This document shows positions 1-9,794 of a stretch of 64,000 nt of DNA, piece after piece. Made by a program: the position numbers and the translations under genes. The number at the start of each line of letters is the position of its first letter. Position 1 is the stretch's first letter. The DNA is from Isoetes taiwanensis (Eukaryota > Streptophyta > Lycopodiopsida > Isoetales > Isoetaceae): the NCBI GenBank assembly GCA_021234155.1, contig JAJEKV010000023.1, positions 10,241,141 through 10,305,140 on the forward strand, written 5' to 3'. Below the pieces are notes generated by a model. That model was not told the DNA's origin, searched no databases, and saw nothing but the letters and a program-made list of their open reading frames with translations.

Positions 1-24
1 CACCAATTACGCATCAAGCATGAC

Positions 25-470
25 ATGGAACAGAGGTTCCATTTCATGGATCCGCTCATTTACATATTACTGTCGAACGAGCTTGCTTCAAAGGACAAAC
101 TGTTGCACCCTCAACTTGCAATTTCGGAATGTACCATTCTGCCAGCATGTTATCAGAAGCACTGGACAGTGTATGTCATTGTAGGTCTTGGAGGTCAGCC
201 AGTTAAATGTCGGCCGGTGTGTACCATTTTTGACAGCCTAGAAATGTACAAGGGCTCCGAGCTTGTCATGAGTTTTGTTGAGGATGCAAACACAAAATTC
301 CCAAGCACCATAAAAGCTGCACCACAAGAAAATTACAAGTTCCCCACTCGGTCGATTCTTTGGTCGTGGTGGTCGCTATATGTGTCTTTCGTAAAGAAAG
401 TTGTGGGCTGCGAATAATGCGAGACTTGGACATACTATCCCAATGCAAGGTGAGTTCGTAGAATTTGAAG
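25..470 (+). pseudogene. Decayed Ulp1-like (C48) cysteine protease remnant, truncated at window edge
   Basis: The reading frame contains a segment with HW (KHWTVYVI), then about 30 residues later FDSL. This is the His-Trp and Asp spacing of the Ulp1/SENP C48 protease fold found in SUMO proteases and in many plant transposon proteins. Past the middle the frame appears to shift. The stretch that should hold the conserved Gln and Asp-Cys-Gly reads as a Gln/Asp-like remnant in another frame (about 330-400) with no clear catalytic Cys. A possible donor follows near 449. The 5' part lies outside the window. The call rests on one His/Asp pair and general fold order, so it is tentative. Confidence 0.4.
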
Positions 471-479
471 GTATTACTC

Positions 480-820
480 ATCCAATGTGAGGCCTGATAT
501 GTTTGTTGCAGGGTGTACCAATTTCTAGTTCGCGAGCTGTTGGACACGCGCTGTAACGATGATTGATGTTGTGAAGCACGATTCTTTGTAGTAATGAAGT
601 GAGGTTGACGAGATCAATAGATCTTTACTTGTAATCACATGTTTGTATTATTGTAACCAAAGAGGTTATTCTTGTAACCTATTCTTTCATTGACACTCTA
701 ATGTACATTGTTGTATACTATTGTATACAATAGACTTTTCTGGCTGACCAGAGCAACACTCTGGTGGAGTTCAAATCTCCAAAAGAAATTGATGTATTCA
801 AAGATTCATGACAATGTGGT
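480..820. other. Spacer between protease remnant and tandem array
   Basis: AT-rich sequence. I see no gene, RNA or repeat structure here beyond a short ttgtatactattgtataca near-repeat around 711-730. Confidence 0.5.
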
Positions 821-829
821 GTTACATGT

Positions 830-2045
830 CGTGATAGATGTGGTGATGCAAATGGTGCATGTGGTGAATCATGTGGTGCATTTGGTGAACCATGTGGTGA
901 ATCATGTGGTGAATCGTAGGTGGCATGTTGGAGCTTACGTGGCATGTTTGACTTTCATTGACCAACATGTTTGGTGATGCAAATGGTGCATGTGGTGAAT
1001 CATGAGGTGTATTTGGTGAATCATGTGGTGAATCATGTGGTGCATCGTAGGTGGCATGTTGGAGCTTACGTGGCATGTTTGAGCCACCTTGGCATGTTGG
1101 AGCCTAGGTGGCATATTTGAGCCACCTTGGCATGCTTGAGCCTTTACATGACCTTTGTTACATGTTTGACTTTCATTGACCAACATGTTTGGTGATGCAA
1201 ATGGTGCATGTGGTGAATCATGAGGTGCATTTGGTGAATCATGTGGTGAATCATGTGGTGAATCGTAGGTGGCATGTTGGAGCTTACGTGGCATGTTTGA
1301 GCCACCTTGGCATGTTGGAGCCTAGGTGGCATATTTGAGCCACCTTGGCATGCTTGAGCCTTTACATGACCTTTGTTACATGTTTGACTTTCATTGACCA
1401 ACATGTTTGGTGATGCAAATGGTGCATGTGGTGAATCATGTGGTGCATTTGGTGAACCATGTGGTGAATCATGTGGTGAATCGTAGGTGGCATGTTGGAG
1501 CTTACGTGGCATGTTTGACTTTCATTGACCAATATGTTTGGTGATGCAAATGGTGCATGTGGTGAATCATGAGGTGTATTGGTGAATCATGTGGTGAATC
1601 ATGTGGTGCATCGTAGGTGGCATGTTGGAGCTTACGTGGCATGTTTGAGCCACCTTGGCATGTTGGAGCCTAGGTGGCATATTTGAGCCACCTTGGCATG
1701 CTTGAGCCTTTACATGACCTTTGTTACATGTTTGACTTTCATTGACCAACATGTTTGGTGATGCAAATGGTGCATGTGGTGAATCATGAGGTGCATTTGG
1801 TGAATCATGTGGTGAATCATGTGGTGCATCGTAGGTGGCATGTTGGAGCTTACGTGGCATGTTTGAGCCACCTTGGCATGTTGGAGCCTAGGTGGCATAT
1901 TTGAGCCACCTTGGCATGCTTGAGCCTTTACATGACCTTTGTTACATGTTTGACTTTCATTGACCAACATGTTTGGTGATGCAAATGGTGCATGTGGTGA
2001 ATCATGTGGTGAATCATGTGGTGCATCGTAGGTGGCACGTTGGAG
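830..2045. repeat. Tandem array with alternating 131-bp and 218-bp units
   Basis: Equivalent points (gaccaacatgttt or gatgcaaatgg) recur with spacings of 131, 218, 218, 131, 217 and 218 bp. The long unit is the short unit plus an 87-bp block built from gagccaccttggcatg and ggagcctaggtggcat. Inside every unit a 13-15-bp motif (catgtggtgaat) is itself repeated three to five times. Open frames on both strands here are a by-product of repeat length and lack of stops; they read as Pro/His-rich strings and are not genes. Confidence 0.95.
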
Positions 2046-2860
2046 CTATTCATGAATGGCCAATTCAGGATAGATATATATATATATATTTTTTTTATGT
2101 TTTTTAGAAAATAAAATAATGGTCCTTTCGAGGTTATTATTAGTTGCCTACTAAATCTTTAGGAATAAAGATGCTAATGGTACTAAAACTTAAGGAATAA
2201 AGATGCTAATGGTACGAAATCCTAAAATCGTAGCCTACGAAATTAATTTCACGCCAGCCTTTATAGGCTATGGTCGTGAAGGAGAAGCATCGTCCAATTC
2301 CTTCCAAGAATGTCGGCATTTGCCACGCGCTCTCCCTCCAGCTCGCCTCTCCCTCTCCCTCTCGCTCGCGCTCGGCGCTCCCTCCCCTAAAAGCTAGGAA
2401 GCGCTTTCAATTCCTTTGGCACGGTGATGGCCGGTTATGAAATAGGATCTTGGCCAAATTACCATTTTCTTTGGGCCAGAACACGAGAGCCCGGTGCGAG
2501 AGCCCCGAGCGAGAGCTCGAGTGCGATTCCACCTCTTAAAGCTCAAGATCTTTGAGACTTTGAGCGGTGGAATCCTCCCTCTAATTCGATTCCTCTCGAT
2601 GAAGCTTCTTCTGATGATCAATTTGATTCCCAAGATTACGATAACGAATCGGCGAAGACCGGACGAGAAGAAGAAGAAGAAGAGGTAGAAGGCTAAGAAG
2701 AACATGAAGTTTTTTGGAACTCCAAAATGTTCTCTGAGTAAGTAGCATGCATGCATTAAATTTTTGCTTTCTTTTATGTATTCTAAACTAATTTTCTTCA
2801 CTTTTTCTTCTGATGAAGCTTGAAGTCCCATTTTGTGCAATTTTTTTTTCTTTTGATCAA
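2046..2860 (+). other. Spacer with a possible acidic exon remnant
   Basis: A short AT run (2073-2100) is followed by a GC-richer stretch with ctccctctc runs (2325-2390). Between about 2598 and 2736 the plus strand encodes an acidic tract (DEASSDDQFDSQDYDNESAK, then six Glu) with one in-frame stop, and a GTAAGT-like site follows at about 2737. It could be the N-terminal acidic exon of an old transposase, but nothing downstream confirms it. Confidence 0.25.
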
Positions 2861-3290
2861 GTTAGTCTACAGGCCTTTTGTGCCTTTGTATTTTTTTTTT
2901 TGAAAAACAGATGGTATATAGGCCTTAGTGCCTTCATTTGATCTCACCCCCTTGTGAACTCACCCCTTGTGATACAGGCCTTAGTGCCTCTTTGTAATAT
3001 ATGATGGCCTTAGTGCCTTTTTGAATATATGATGGCCTTGTGCCTTTTTGAACCTTGTGTAAATTTCTAATTCTGAAGTATTCTGGTATCTTCTGTTTTA
3101 ACATATGATGGCCTTGTGCCGACTGTAATCCAGGCCTTGTGCCTTTTGTTTAATCGAGAAAATAGTTTATAATGGCTTTGTGTCTTGTGTAAATTTGTGC
3201 CTTGTGTAAATTTCTAATTCTGTTTTACCACAGGCCTGTTTCTAAAAACAGATACCACAGGCCTTAGTGCCTTTCTTTGATCTCAATTCA
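2861..3290. repeat. Degenerate short repeats built on ggccttagtgcc
   Basis: The motif ggccttagtgcc or ggccttgtgcc recurs at least ten times (for example near 2922, 2977, 3005, 3032, 3109, 3132, 3260), separated by tttttgaatatatgat and tgtgtaaatttctaattctg. Spacing is irregular, so this is a decayed minisatellite. It is followed at 3412-3470 by a short run of gtggtgaaa units resembling the motif of the 0.83-2.04 kb array. Confidence 0.7.
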
Positions 3291-3470
3291 GGGACCTAAT
3301 TTGGGATCCATATATTGCTGTCACCAAAATCAGTCAAGATACTATCAGGAATCTGAGAGCCATTCCATTTTCTGACCGGGTCAAAAAATGGTCAATGCCC
3401 CTGGCTGATTATGGTGAAATCTGTGGTGAAAGCCGTGGTGAAAACTGTGGTGAAGCTGTGGTGATGCAAA

Positions 3471-4180
3471 CGTTGTTTTTATATTTCAAAGGGAGAAAAA
3501 TACATATGGAAATCTACCATACCCGGTAGAATAGTTCATACTTCTTATGAAATGAAGTATGCAGAAAAACCCTGAGCTTCTAGTATTATCAAAATGCATT
3601 AGAGATGACATACAGTTACTGGGCCTCAATCAGATCCTGCATTGTGAGATCTCAGAACTCTACTATTTGGCACGTTCAAGACTTCATCAAGTAAGCCGCT
3701 GAATAGTTGGTGTAATCCAGCAACACTAAAACATGTGCTTCAAGTTTACGCTCCCACTTATGATCTGATTCATAAAGTATTGTCTCAGTTGTTGTGTCTC
3801 CATGCATCCGGCCTGCCGAGCACTTTTTAATGGCTGAAGCATGGATCATTTCTGCTTTAGTTGGATGAACATATCCTCTTCCTCAAGCACGGGGAGCTGA
3901 GAACTCATCCTCGAGAATCATACACCACCCCGGAACCCCCCGGTACCGCACCGGCTCTGTTAAGTCCCGGCGCATGCGTGTAAACAACATCATCTGTGTA
4001 AAACAACATCTACTACAAAGAAAGGCAACCGCCTATCAACGCCTTGGCTTCTAATTCTTTAAGCCCATCGGGGAATTAACCTATGTTTTAAGCCTAGAAT
4101 ACCTCGAATTCATGGGCCCTCCGCTCCTCTAATATCCGCCTCTGTTCTGGTTTATTTGCTCCGGTATAGGTCCTACCGGA
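3471..4180. other. Spacer without recognisable features
   Basis: No frame, RNA or clear repeat is supported. The stretch shows many stops in all frames and locally GC-rich pieces (3925-3980). Confidence 0.4.
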
Positions 4181-4480
4181 TCATTTGCATTTGAGGCCCG
4201 GTGAAATTGTTTGTGCTTTCGTGTTCTCCTTACGTTTTTCTTCGCCATATTTGGATTGTGATAAGCCAATGTCTGCATGCAAAACTAGATTTATGGTTTT
4301 CCCCAATGCTTCTCGCCTGACCCGACTTTTGAATGATTGACCTTGCATTTGATGTAATGATTTCCAATGATTCTCTGTCCCATTACATCCATCCTTAATG
4401 TAATTTTTACGTGTGTCACTTTCACCCTGGTCAATTAAGCAATTGAGATTTCTATTAAACATAGCATATATTACAGACAT
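4181..4480 (-). pseudogene. Unrecognised minus-strand coding remnant
   Basis: A 99-codon minus frame reads like a real charged protein (…LNCLIDQGESDTRKNYIK…, …FKSRVRREALGKTINLVLHADIG…). Similar charged minus-strand frames occur in pieces between about 5000 and 5940, including KGAKGKDKGKLKK-like and Pro/Phe-rich parts. Together they suggest an old minus-strand gene of a transposon, broken by frameshifts and split by the 4.5-5.0 kb minisatellite. No family was recognised. Confidence 0.3.
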
Positions 4481-4489
4481 TCATGTTAC

Positions 4490-4985
4490 ACCTCCTTATT
4501 CACCACACTAGGCACCACATAGAATATATTACGGCATTTATTTTACACCATATTTTTAACCACACTAGGCACCACACTAGGCACCACACCGGCACCACAC
4601 TAGGCACCACACTAGACACCACACCATGTTATTCACCACACTAGGGACCACATAGCATATATTACATAAAGATTTATTTTACACCATGTTATTCACCACA
4701 CTAGGCACCACAAAGCGTATATTTAGAGCATTTATTTTACAACATATTTTTCACCACACTAGGGCACCACATAGCATATATTACAAGATATGTTATTCAC
4801 CACACTAGGCACCACAAAGCATATATTGACAGCATTTATTTCACACCACGTGCCTCACCACACTAGGCAAAGACATATCATATATCACAAAGATTAATAG
4901 GCACCACACACCACAAGCAATCACTAACCACAAAGAACCACATATCACAAGCAATCACTAACCACATACCACATTAACAATAAAA
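4490..4985. repeat. Degenerate minisatellite of caccacactagg units
   Basis: The 12-mer caccacactagg recurs more than ten times between 4500 and 4870, alternating with caccacatagcatatatta and attttacaccatgttatt. The array ends in aaccacatatcacaagcaatcac repeats. The motif is close to the reverse complement of the gtggtg core of the 0.8-2 kb array, so the two may share an origin. Confidence 0.75.
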
Positions 4986-4989
4986 ATGT

Positions 4990-5960
4990 GGTGAAGATGA
5001 AGAAATGAAATAACCCGTGATTCTTCCGGATAGTGGGTGGCATGATCCTCTCTTACATTTCGTTCCAATCTTCCGAACTTAACATCCTTTGCATTTGAGA
5101 GACCCTACTTTTTCGGGTCCAAAATTGCCGCACAAGTTCTATGACTCGCTCTTCTAACTCTTTTGTACAAAACCCATTTCCCCTTTGCAATCTATCTCTT
5201 CCCTCTTCAATTTTGCTTTGGTAAGATTCCTAGGATGAACACCCAAATAGTTTACCAAAACCCCGAAAAGCACCGACAGATTAGCACTTTCGGTATTAAT
5301 GCTTTCCTCTTACGGCCATAGCAAGGCAACTACTCTTGGTCGCTAAACCGTCATTGCTGTTAGACTTCTTCACAAAGTTGAATGGAAGCCCGAGGTTGCT
5401 GACCACAATGCTCTTGGCTTGCAAATCTTTTTCTCTTTTCGCCAAGCACGTTGTCCATTGTGTCATCCTGCAGATAATCTAGTAAAACCTCTTTCTTATC
5501 ATTTTAGACAAGCCTTTAGTGGTGCTATGAAATGAAGATAACAATTTTAATACCATCCGGCCTTTGGTAGAGGCCGCTCGTGGATCCTCCCCGTCTTTGT
5601 TGCAATTTTTGCTAATTCTTCTTTAGCTTCCCTTTGTCTTTTCCTTTGGCGCCTTTTATGATCCCGTTCTTGTTCGAGTTCTCTTTCTCTTATCGCGGGC
5701 GATTTGCTTCCAAATTAAATGATTGAAGGTATGAACCGGATTGATCCACAACCGGATTAAGCGCCATAGCCGTGTGCTTCAGGAAAGGCGCGGGTGGGTC
5801 GTGGGTTTAGAAATCGGTTCGGTGGAGATTGGAATGGGACGGGTGGCGTAGGAAATTGGAATGGGACGGGTGGCGTAGGAATCGGGTTGTTGCAGTTCAG
5901 GAAATGATTGAATCCGGGCAGTACATCACTAGGCGCCAAACAAACATTTAAAATCGCACC
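4990..5960 (-). other. Broken minus-strand coding-like sequence
   Basis: Minus-strand reading gives short charged or Pro-rich pieces in changing frames, for example a 60-codon Pro/Phe-rich frame at 5757-5939 with an internal repeat (PIPTPPVPFQFPTPPVPFQS). It probably belongs to the same decayed gene as the remnant at 4.2-4.5 kb. No family is recognised. Confidence 0.25.
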
Positions 5961-6373
5961 ACAAATTTGATATCTTCCACCACATTTTTAGGAGGACAGG
6001 GGGGACACCCAGGGTGTTCCACTACAACATGCTTTCACCCATGCTGCCTCAAGTTTGGGAAATACTTTGCAAACAGTTGGATCCATCTTTGGGCACAGAG
6101 TTCTGTGCTCATGAGTCTCAGAATAAGCGTATGCATCTTCCCATGTCCTAGTCCTTATGCTTCTCTTGGCATCCCTCCATGGCATGAATACATGACCACA
6201 GACTGGCGTTCTTCCTTCTGGACGTGCACCTTAACTGCTCACGCTGAGTGTACTCCCACGTACATCACCATGGATCTTCGATGGGATCCATGCTTTGTTT
6301 GAAGGCACGTATGGAAGGATACTGACACTCTGGATACCACTACCAATTGGATCTACATCCCCAATGAGAAGTC

Positions 6374-6979
6374 TTGGAAAATGCTTGTCAATGTTGTTGC
6401 TGGTGTATCTCAATTTTTGACCCACGCCGCCACTTCTCCAAATCCTTCCGTTCATATAGACAAGCTAGTTTTTGTGCTGCACTCCAATACATTCTCATGG
6501 GCGCCTTGAACAGAAAGCACCCAATTTTCCACTACAGTCCTAATGCCCGCGTCAATGCCTTTGGGCCTGAGACTCTTCTTCTCATGGAATGTCAGTACAT
6601 ACCCGTTGTTGCTCATCAAGCCCTTGAAGAAATTGTGCAAACTGGATTGCTTATTGATGCCATGCCTGCTCTTGGACAGGTCACGCCGGATGCGCTCCAA
6701 CAGCGTCAAAAACTGGTTGCTCGGTATCAAAATCAAGTCAGACTACACAGTTGCCAGGATGATGCTGCTGATCTTGACAATTTCCCTCCTCTGGAAGCAG
6801 TATCCATTTTTCTCTTCTCTGAGTGTTCTTTGGTGGGGGGAAGTGCTAGTCCTGTGCTTAAAGACACAAGACTATTTTTAAGGTACATAAAAGAGCCAAA
6901 GGGGAAAGGTCAAGCATCCACGTCAGGAGCCAAGGCCATGCCAACCAAGAAGAAGAGACCAAGAGAGTCCATGGCATAG
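6374..6979 (+). CDS. Open frame of unknown family, possibly the 3' part of a decayed transposon gene
   Basis: A 201-codon frame with a basic, Lys-rich C-terminus (KGKGQASTSG…TKKKRPRESMA) that resembles a nuclear localisation tail. The middle (NAFGPETLLLMECQYIPVVA…, HQALEEIVQTGLL, TPDALQQRQKLVARYQNQ) has the composition of a real helical protein. Upstream, 5967-6302 is another open frame with HPGCSTTTCFHPCC, a Cys/His-rich stretch that could be the preceding part of the same product after a frameshift near 6300. No catalytic motif is visible and I cannot name the family. The start is uncertain because the coding-like signal begins before the ATG. Confidence 0.35.
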   Translation: MENACQCCCWCISIFDPRRHFSKSFRSYRQASFCAALQYILMGALNRKHPIFHYSPNARVNAFGPETLLLMECQYIPVVAHQALEEIVQTGLLIDAMPALGQVTPDALQQRQKLVARYQNQVRLHSCQDDAADLDNFPPLEAVSIFLFSECSLVGGSASPVLKDTRLFLRYIKEPKGKGQASTSGAKAMPTKKKRPRESMA

Positions 6980-7670
6980 GGAATCCACGGCCTATCAGTC
7001 TTCAGTGCCGCAAATTATGGCAATAAAGTTTCCACATATCATGGCAGAGATCACAGTCTGCAACTGGTTTATAATGACTTGGTTATCATAGCTTGTATAT
7101 GGATTACAGTCCATTGGGCGGACTTTGGCAACATACTTTGCCATGTGGCAAACTGGGATGGAAACTTTGCCATTCCCATTACAATATCATAATCGGGTCA
7201 AGATTTTTTTTCCCATGGTGCATTCTTTGCGCTACGGATCCAAACAACAACTTTGGATTACAGCTTGAAGCGGTCATCTACATCTATGCCATCTGATGAT
7301 CTGGCAGCAGACTCAGGTAAAATCTTTCCTTGATTACAATGTTGTTAGGGTAAACTAATTGGTCCGTGATTCCTAGTTAGCAGCTCTCGCAGCTAACACC
7401 GATCGCTGTTAAATTGGAAATCACATCCACCCTATAACCTTCCTGCGCCTAGTCTTTGCTTACAAGGCAAAGAAAAACTCAGTTTTTTTGGAAGTTTCTG
7501 GAAGTTGGACGGATCTTCTGAAAAATTCAAGTCCAGACTGAATGGGCGACGGATTTGGCTTCTGGTCCGGGATGACCATGTGACTGGGATGCACCCAAAT
7601 AACCTAATTCATCTGGCTCCTATTTAAAATCGCGACGACTTGCGGGATCGCTGGTTAAATTAAACCCTAA
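6980..7670. other. Spacer upstream of the 7.9-kb gene
   Basis: No gene is supported. A 67-codon frame at 7093-7296 has no coding character. Confidence 0.4.
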
Positions 7671-7836
7671 GAGGCGCCTCACATGTAAATTTTTAGGTAT
7701 TCACATGTAGTTCATCTGAGACGGCCGGTTTGACGTCTGAGCCGTTCGTCCCCGAACTGCTGGAGCAGTTTACACCTGAGTGTCTCGAACGGCTTGACGT
7801 CCGGCAAAAACTTGCCGGTGACATGTGAGGCGTCCC
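7671..7836. mobile_element. Tourist-like (PIF/Harbinger-type) MITE, 166 bp
   Basis: The ends are GAGGCGCCTCACATGT (7671-7686) and ACATGTGAGGCGTCCC (7821-7836), inverted repeats matching at 14 of 16 positions. They are flanked by TAA on both sides (7668-7670 and 7837-7839), the 3-bp duplication typical of PIF/Harbinger elements. The interior also folds back (gagccgttcg against cgaacggctt). It lies about 75 bp upstream of the next gene's ATG. Confidence 0.6.
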
Positions 7837-7854
7837 TAATATATTTACGAAATG

Positions 7855-7866
7855 CTATTATAAATG
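7855..7866 (+). promoter_or_regulatory. Possible TATA box
   Basis: The sequence tattataaatgg lies about 45 bp upstream of the ATG at 7910 and immediately right of the MITE. If used, it would give a leader of roughly 20 nt. This is inferred from position and sequence only. Confidence 0.3.
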
Positions 7867-7909
7867 GCCCTATTTTTCCAATATAATTCCCAAAATTATC
7901 CGGAGCACT

Positions 7910-8893
7910 ATGGCTTCCCTGCTCAGCATGCCGCTGCAATCTTCCTCTCACATGATAAGCAATCTAAATGCAGGTAAGTCTCTAAGCTTTTCTCCTTCGG
8001 TGGCGTTGAATTCTGCACAAATGCTGAAGATCAAAACCCCAAATCACATAAATCTCCTAACATGCCGATCCCAAGGAAACGGTAATGGAAGTTGTTGTGG
8101 TGGAAATGAAAGTAGTAATGGTAGCAGCGGTAGCTCTTGTAGCAGCCACAACACTTCTTCTGTGAAGGGAGTTGGAAAGGAATTTGAGGAGCTTGTAGCT
8201 GCCCAAACTTTGAGGGAAATGGAGAAAGATTATGAAACTGGCCCGGTTAGGTCTTACCCTTTTCTTCCCAATTGTTCCTGTTTGCTTCAAATGTCTTACC
8301 TTCTTGAATTGGTGGAATCTCATGCAGATGCAAGGCAATATTAACAGAGAAGTATTTCAAGATGTCATGAAATCTGCTCCTGGAACTATGGTATTATCCT
8401 AGTTCTTTGTTATTTCATTCAAGATTGCAACCATATGGAATCTGGTTCATTTTAGTTTCTATTGAATAAGAACCTTCAGGTTTATAACAAACAAAGCAAA
8501 AATAGAAGGGGCTGCATTTATTTCAAGATTCTGATGGAAACAGACCTTCCTAGAATGTATAGCGCTGCCAGCCCCAGTACCTAATCTTAGATGGAAAAGT
8601 GTCTTCTGTAATTTGAGCTGCTTACAGAATAGTCAGTTATAACCCTTTCTAATTTTGAAGGAGGTTTTCTGAGACGAAAATATGCTTCAGATCTCATACT
8701 CAATGTGTCCTGTACATTATAATTTTGCTCATAATGCAAATATATCTGACCATCATGATGTTTCTGGATTTTTTGTCAGGGGGAAGGCAAAGAAGAGAGA
8801 TACATTGATCTGGACCAAATACTTGCTGAAGCAAATATTCAGTCCAATGGAAAGTTCGTTTTTGAGGCATCTGACGATGAGATAATGGTTTAG
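7910..8893 (+). CDS. Three-exon gene for a small, probably plastid-targeted protein of unknown function
   Basis: Exons 7910-8245, 8328-8390 and 8780-8893 join in phase 0 with GT-AG introns to give 170 residues. The first 50 or so residues are Ser-rich and poor in acidic residues (MASLLSMPLQSSSHM…), like a plastid transit peptide. A low-complexity Gly/Ser/Asn tract (…NGNGSCCGGNESSNGSSGSS…) follows. The C-terminal half looks conserved and folded: KEFEELVAAQTLREMEKD, then NREVFQDVMKSAPGTM from exon 2, then YIDLDQILAEANIQSNGKFV and a short acidic tail ending in EIMV. No catalytic motif is visible and I do not recognise the family. The splice sites keep the frame exactly and no stop interrupts it, so it is probably a working host gene. 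An alternative donor GCAG|GTAAGT at 7974 could give a shorter isoform. Confidence 0.65.
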
Positions 8894-9043
8894 AAAGTAG
8901 AGAAAATAATGCTCCAACTAGAAGCAATTCTGTTATTGTTCTTAGATAGAAAATTCAAGGTATTATATCATCAATTATTATGGCACGTCATAATTGGTGA
9001 CCTATATTTCTCTCACTCCATTGCATTGCAATAATTTTTTAGC

Positions 9044-9175
9044 TCATTGCTTCCCAAAGTTAGTGCCTAATCTGTGAGCCCGTTGTAATAGCTTTTTAGA
9101 AGGCTTCCCAAAGTTAGGACAATCTTTGAGCCCATTGAAATAGTTTGTTAGATCAATGCTTCCCAAAGTTAGGTT
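9044..9175. repeat. Three imperfect tandem copies, about 54 bp each
   Basis: The phrase cttcccaaagttag recurs at 9050, 9104 and 9159, each followed by a related gagcccattgnaatag segment. It lies just 3' of the 7.9-kb gene, probably beyond its 3' UTR. Confidence 0.7.
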
Positions 9176-9790
9176 ATTTTTTCTGCGTCATAAAAACATT
9201 GTTCCTCGTTAAGATTCTTCAAATTAATACATGAGCTCTTATACATTACTATATCTTTTATGCCAGAATAGATGTTGGATACACTTATAGCACACAATAT
9301 TTATAGTAGTCACTCGTCATGACATGCAAGGCGAGGCGACCCTGTTAATCTCATAGGTGCCGCGCTCTAGAAGCCATACGAGATGGATAACAACATGATG
9401 GAAACTGTGGGAATCTATCTCGCGACCATTAGCTATGGATTGCAAGCAGGGATCAATGTGGATACCTCTTATTATGCATCTATTCGAATCGTTGTAGGTC
9501 ATGGAGCAAGTAATGGATTCGATGTATGGGGGAAAGGAAATTGGGGACCAATTTCCGGTCCAGCCGGTAGGGTCCCGCGACTTTTGAAGCAAAATTTGCC
9601 CCCCTTTTCCCCTGCGGGCATGACTGCGTCGAGGCGCCCAGGGAGGCCGCCTATGCATCCGAGCAGCATTTCTCTTCGAATGGCTAAGGCGGCGGCCAGA
9701 AGAAAGCTTGCTCAAGGCATTTTTGGCTTCATTTTTGCAGTATTGGAGTTTTTTGTGGCTTTTCAAGCTGATTTTTCTTGCTTAGCTTTA
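9176..9790 (+). other. Spacer and possible 5' region of the first Crypton-like gene
   Basis: A 155-codon frame (9383-9850) runs into the first recognisable recombinase-gene exon but has no family motif before it. It may be a chance frame. Confidence 0.3.
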
Positions 9791-9794
9791 GCAG

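Noticed and set aside
718-1970. Several overlapping minus-strand open frames rich in Pro, His and Ser
   Set aside because: They follow the tandem units exactly and exist only because the repeat lacks stops in that frame.
9383-9790. Start of the 155-codon frame as a separate gene
   Set aside because: No recognisable domain before the recombinase exon at 9795; a minus frame of similar length overlaps it.
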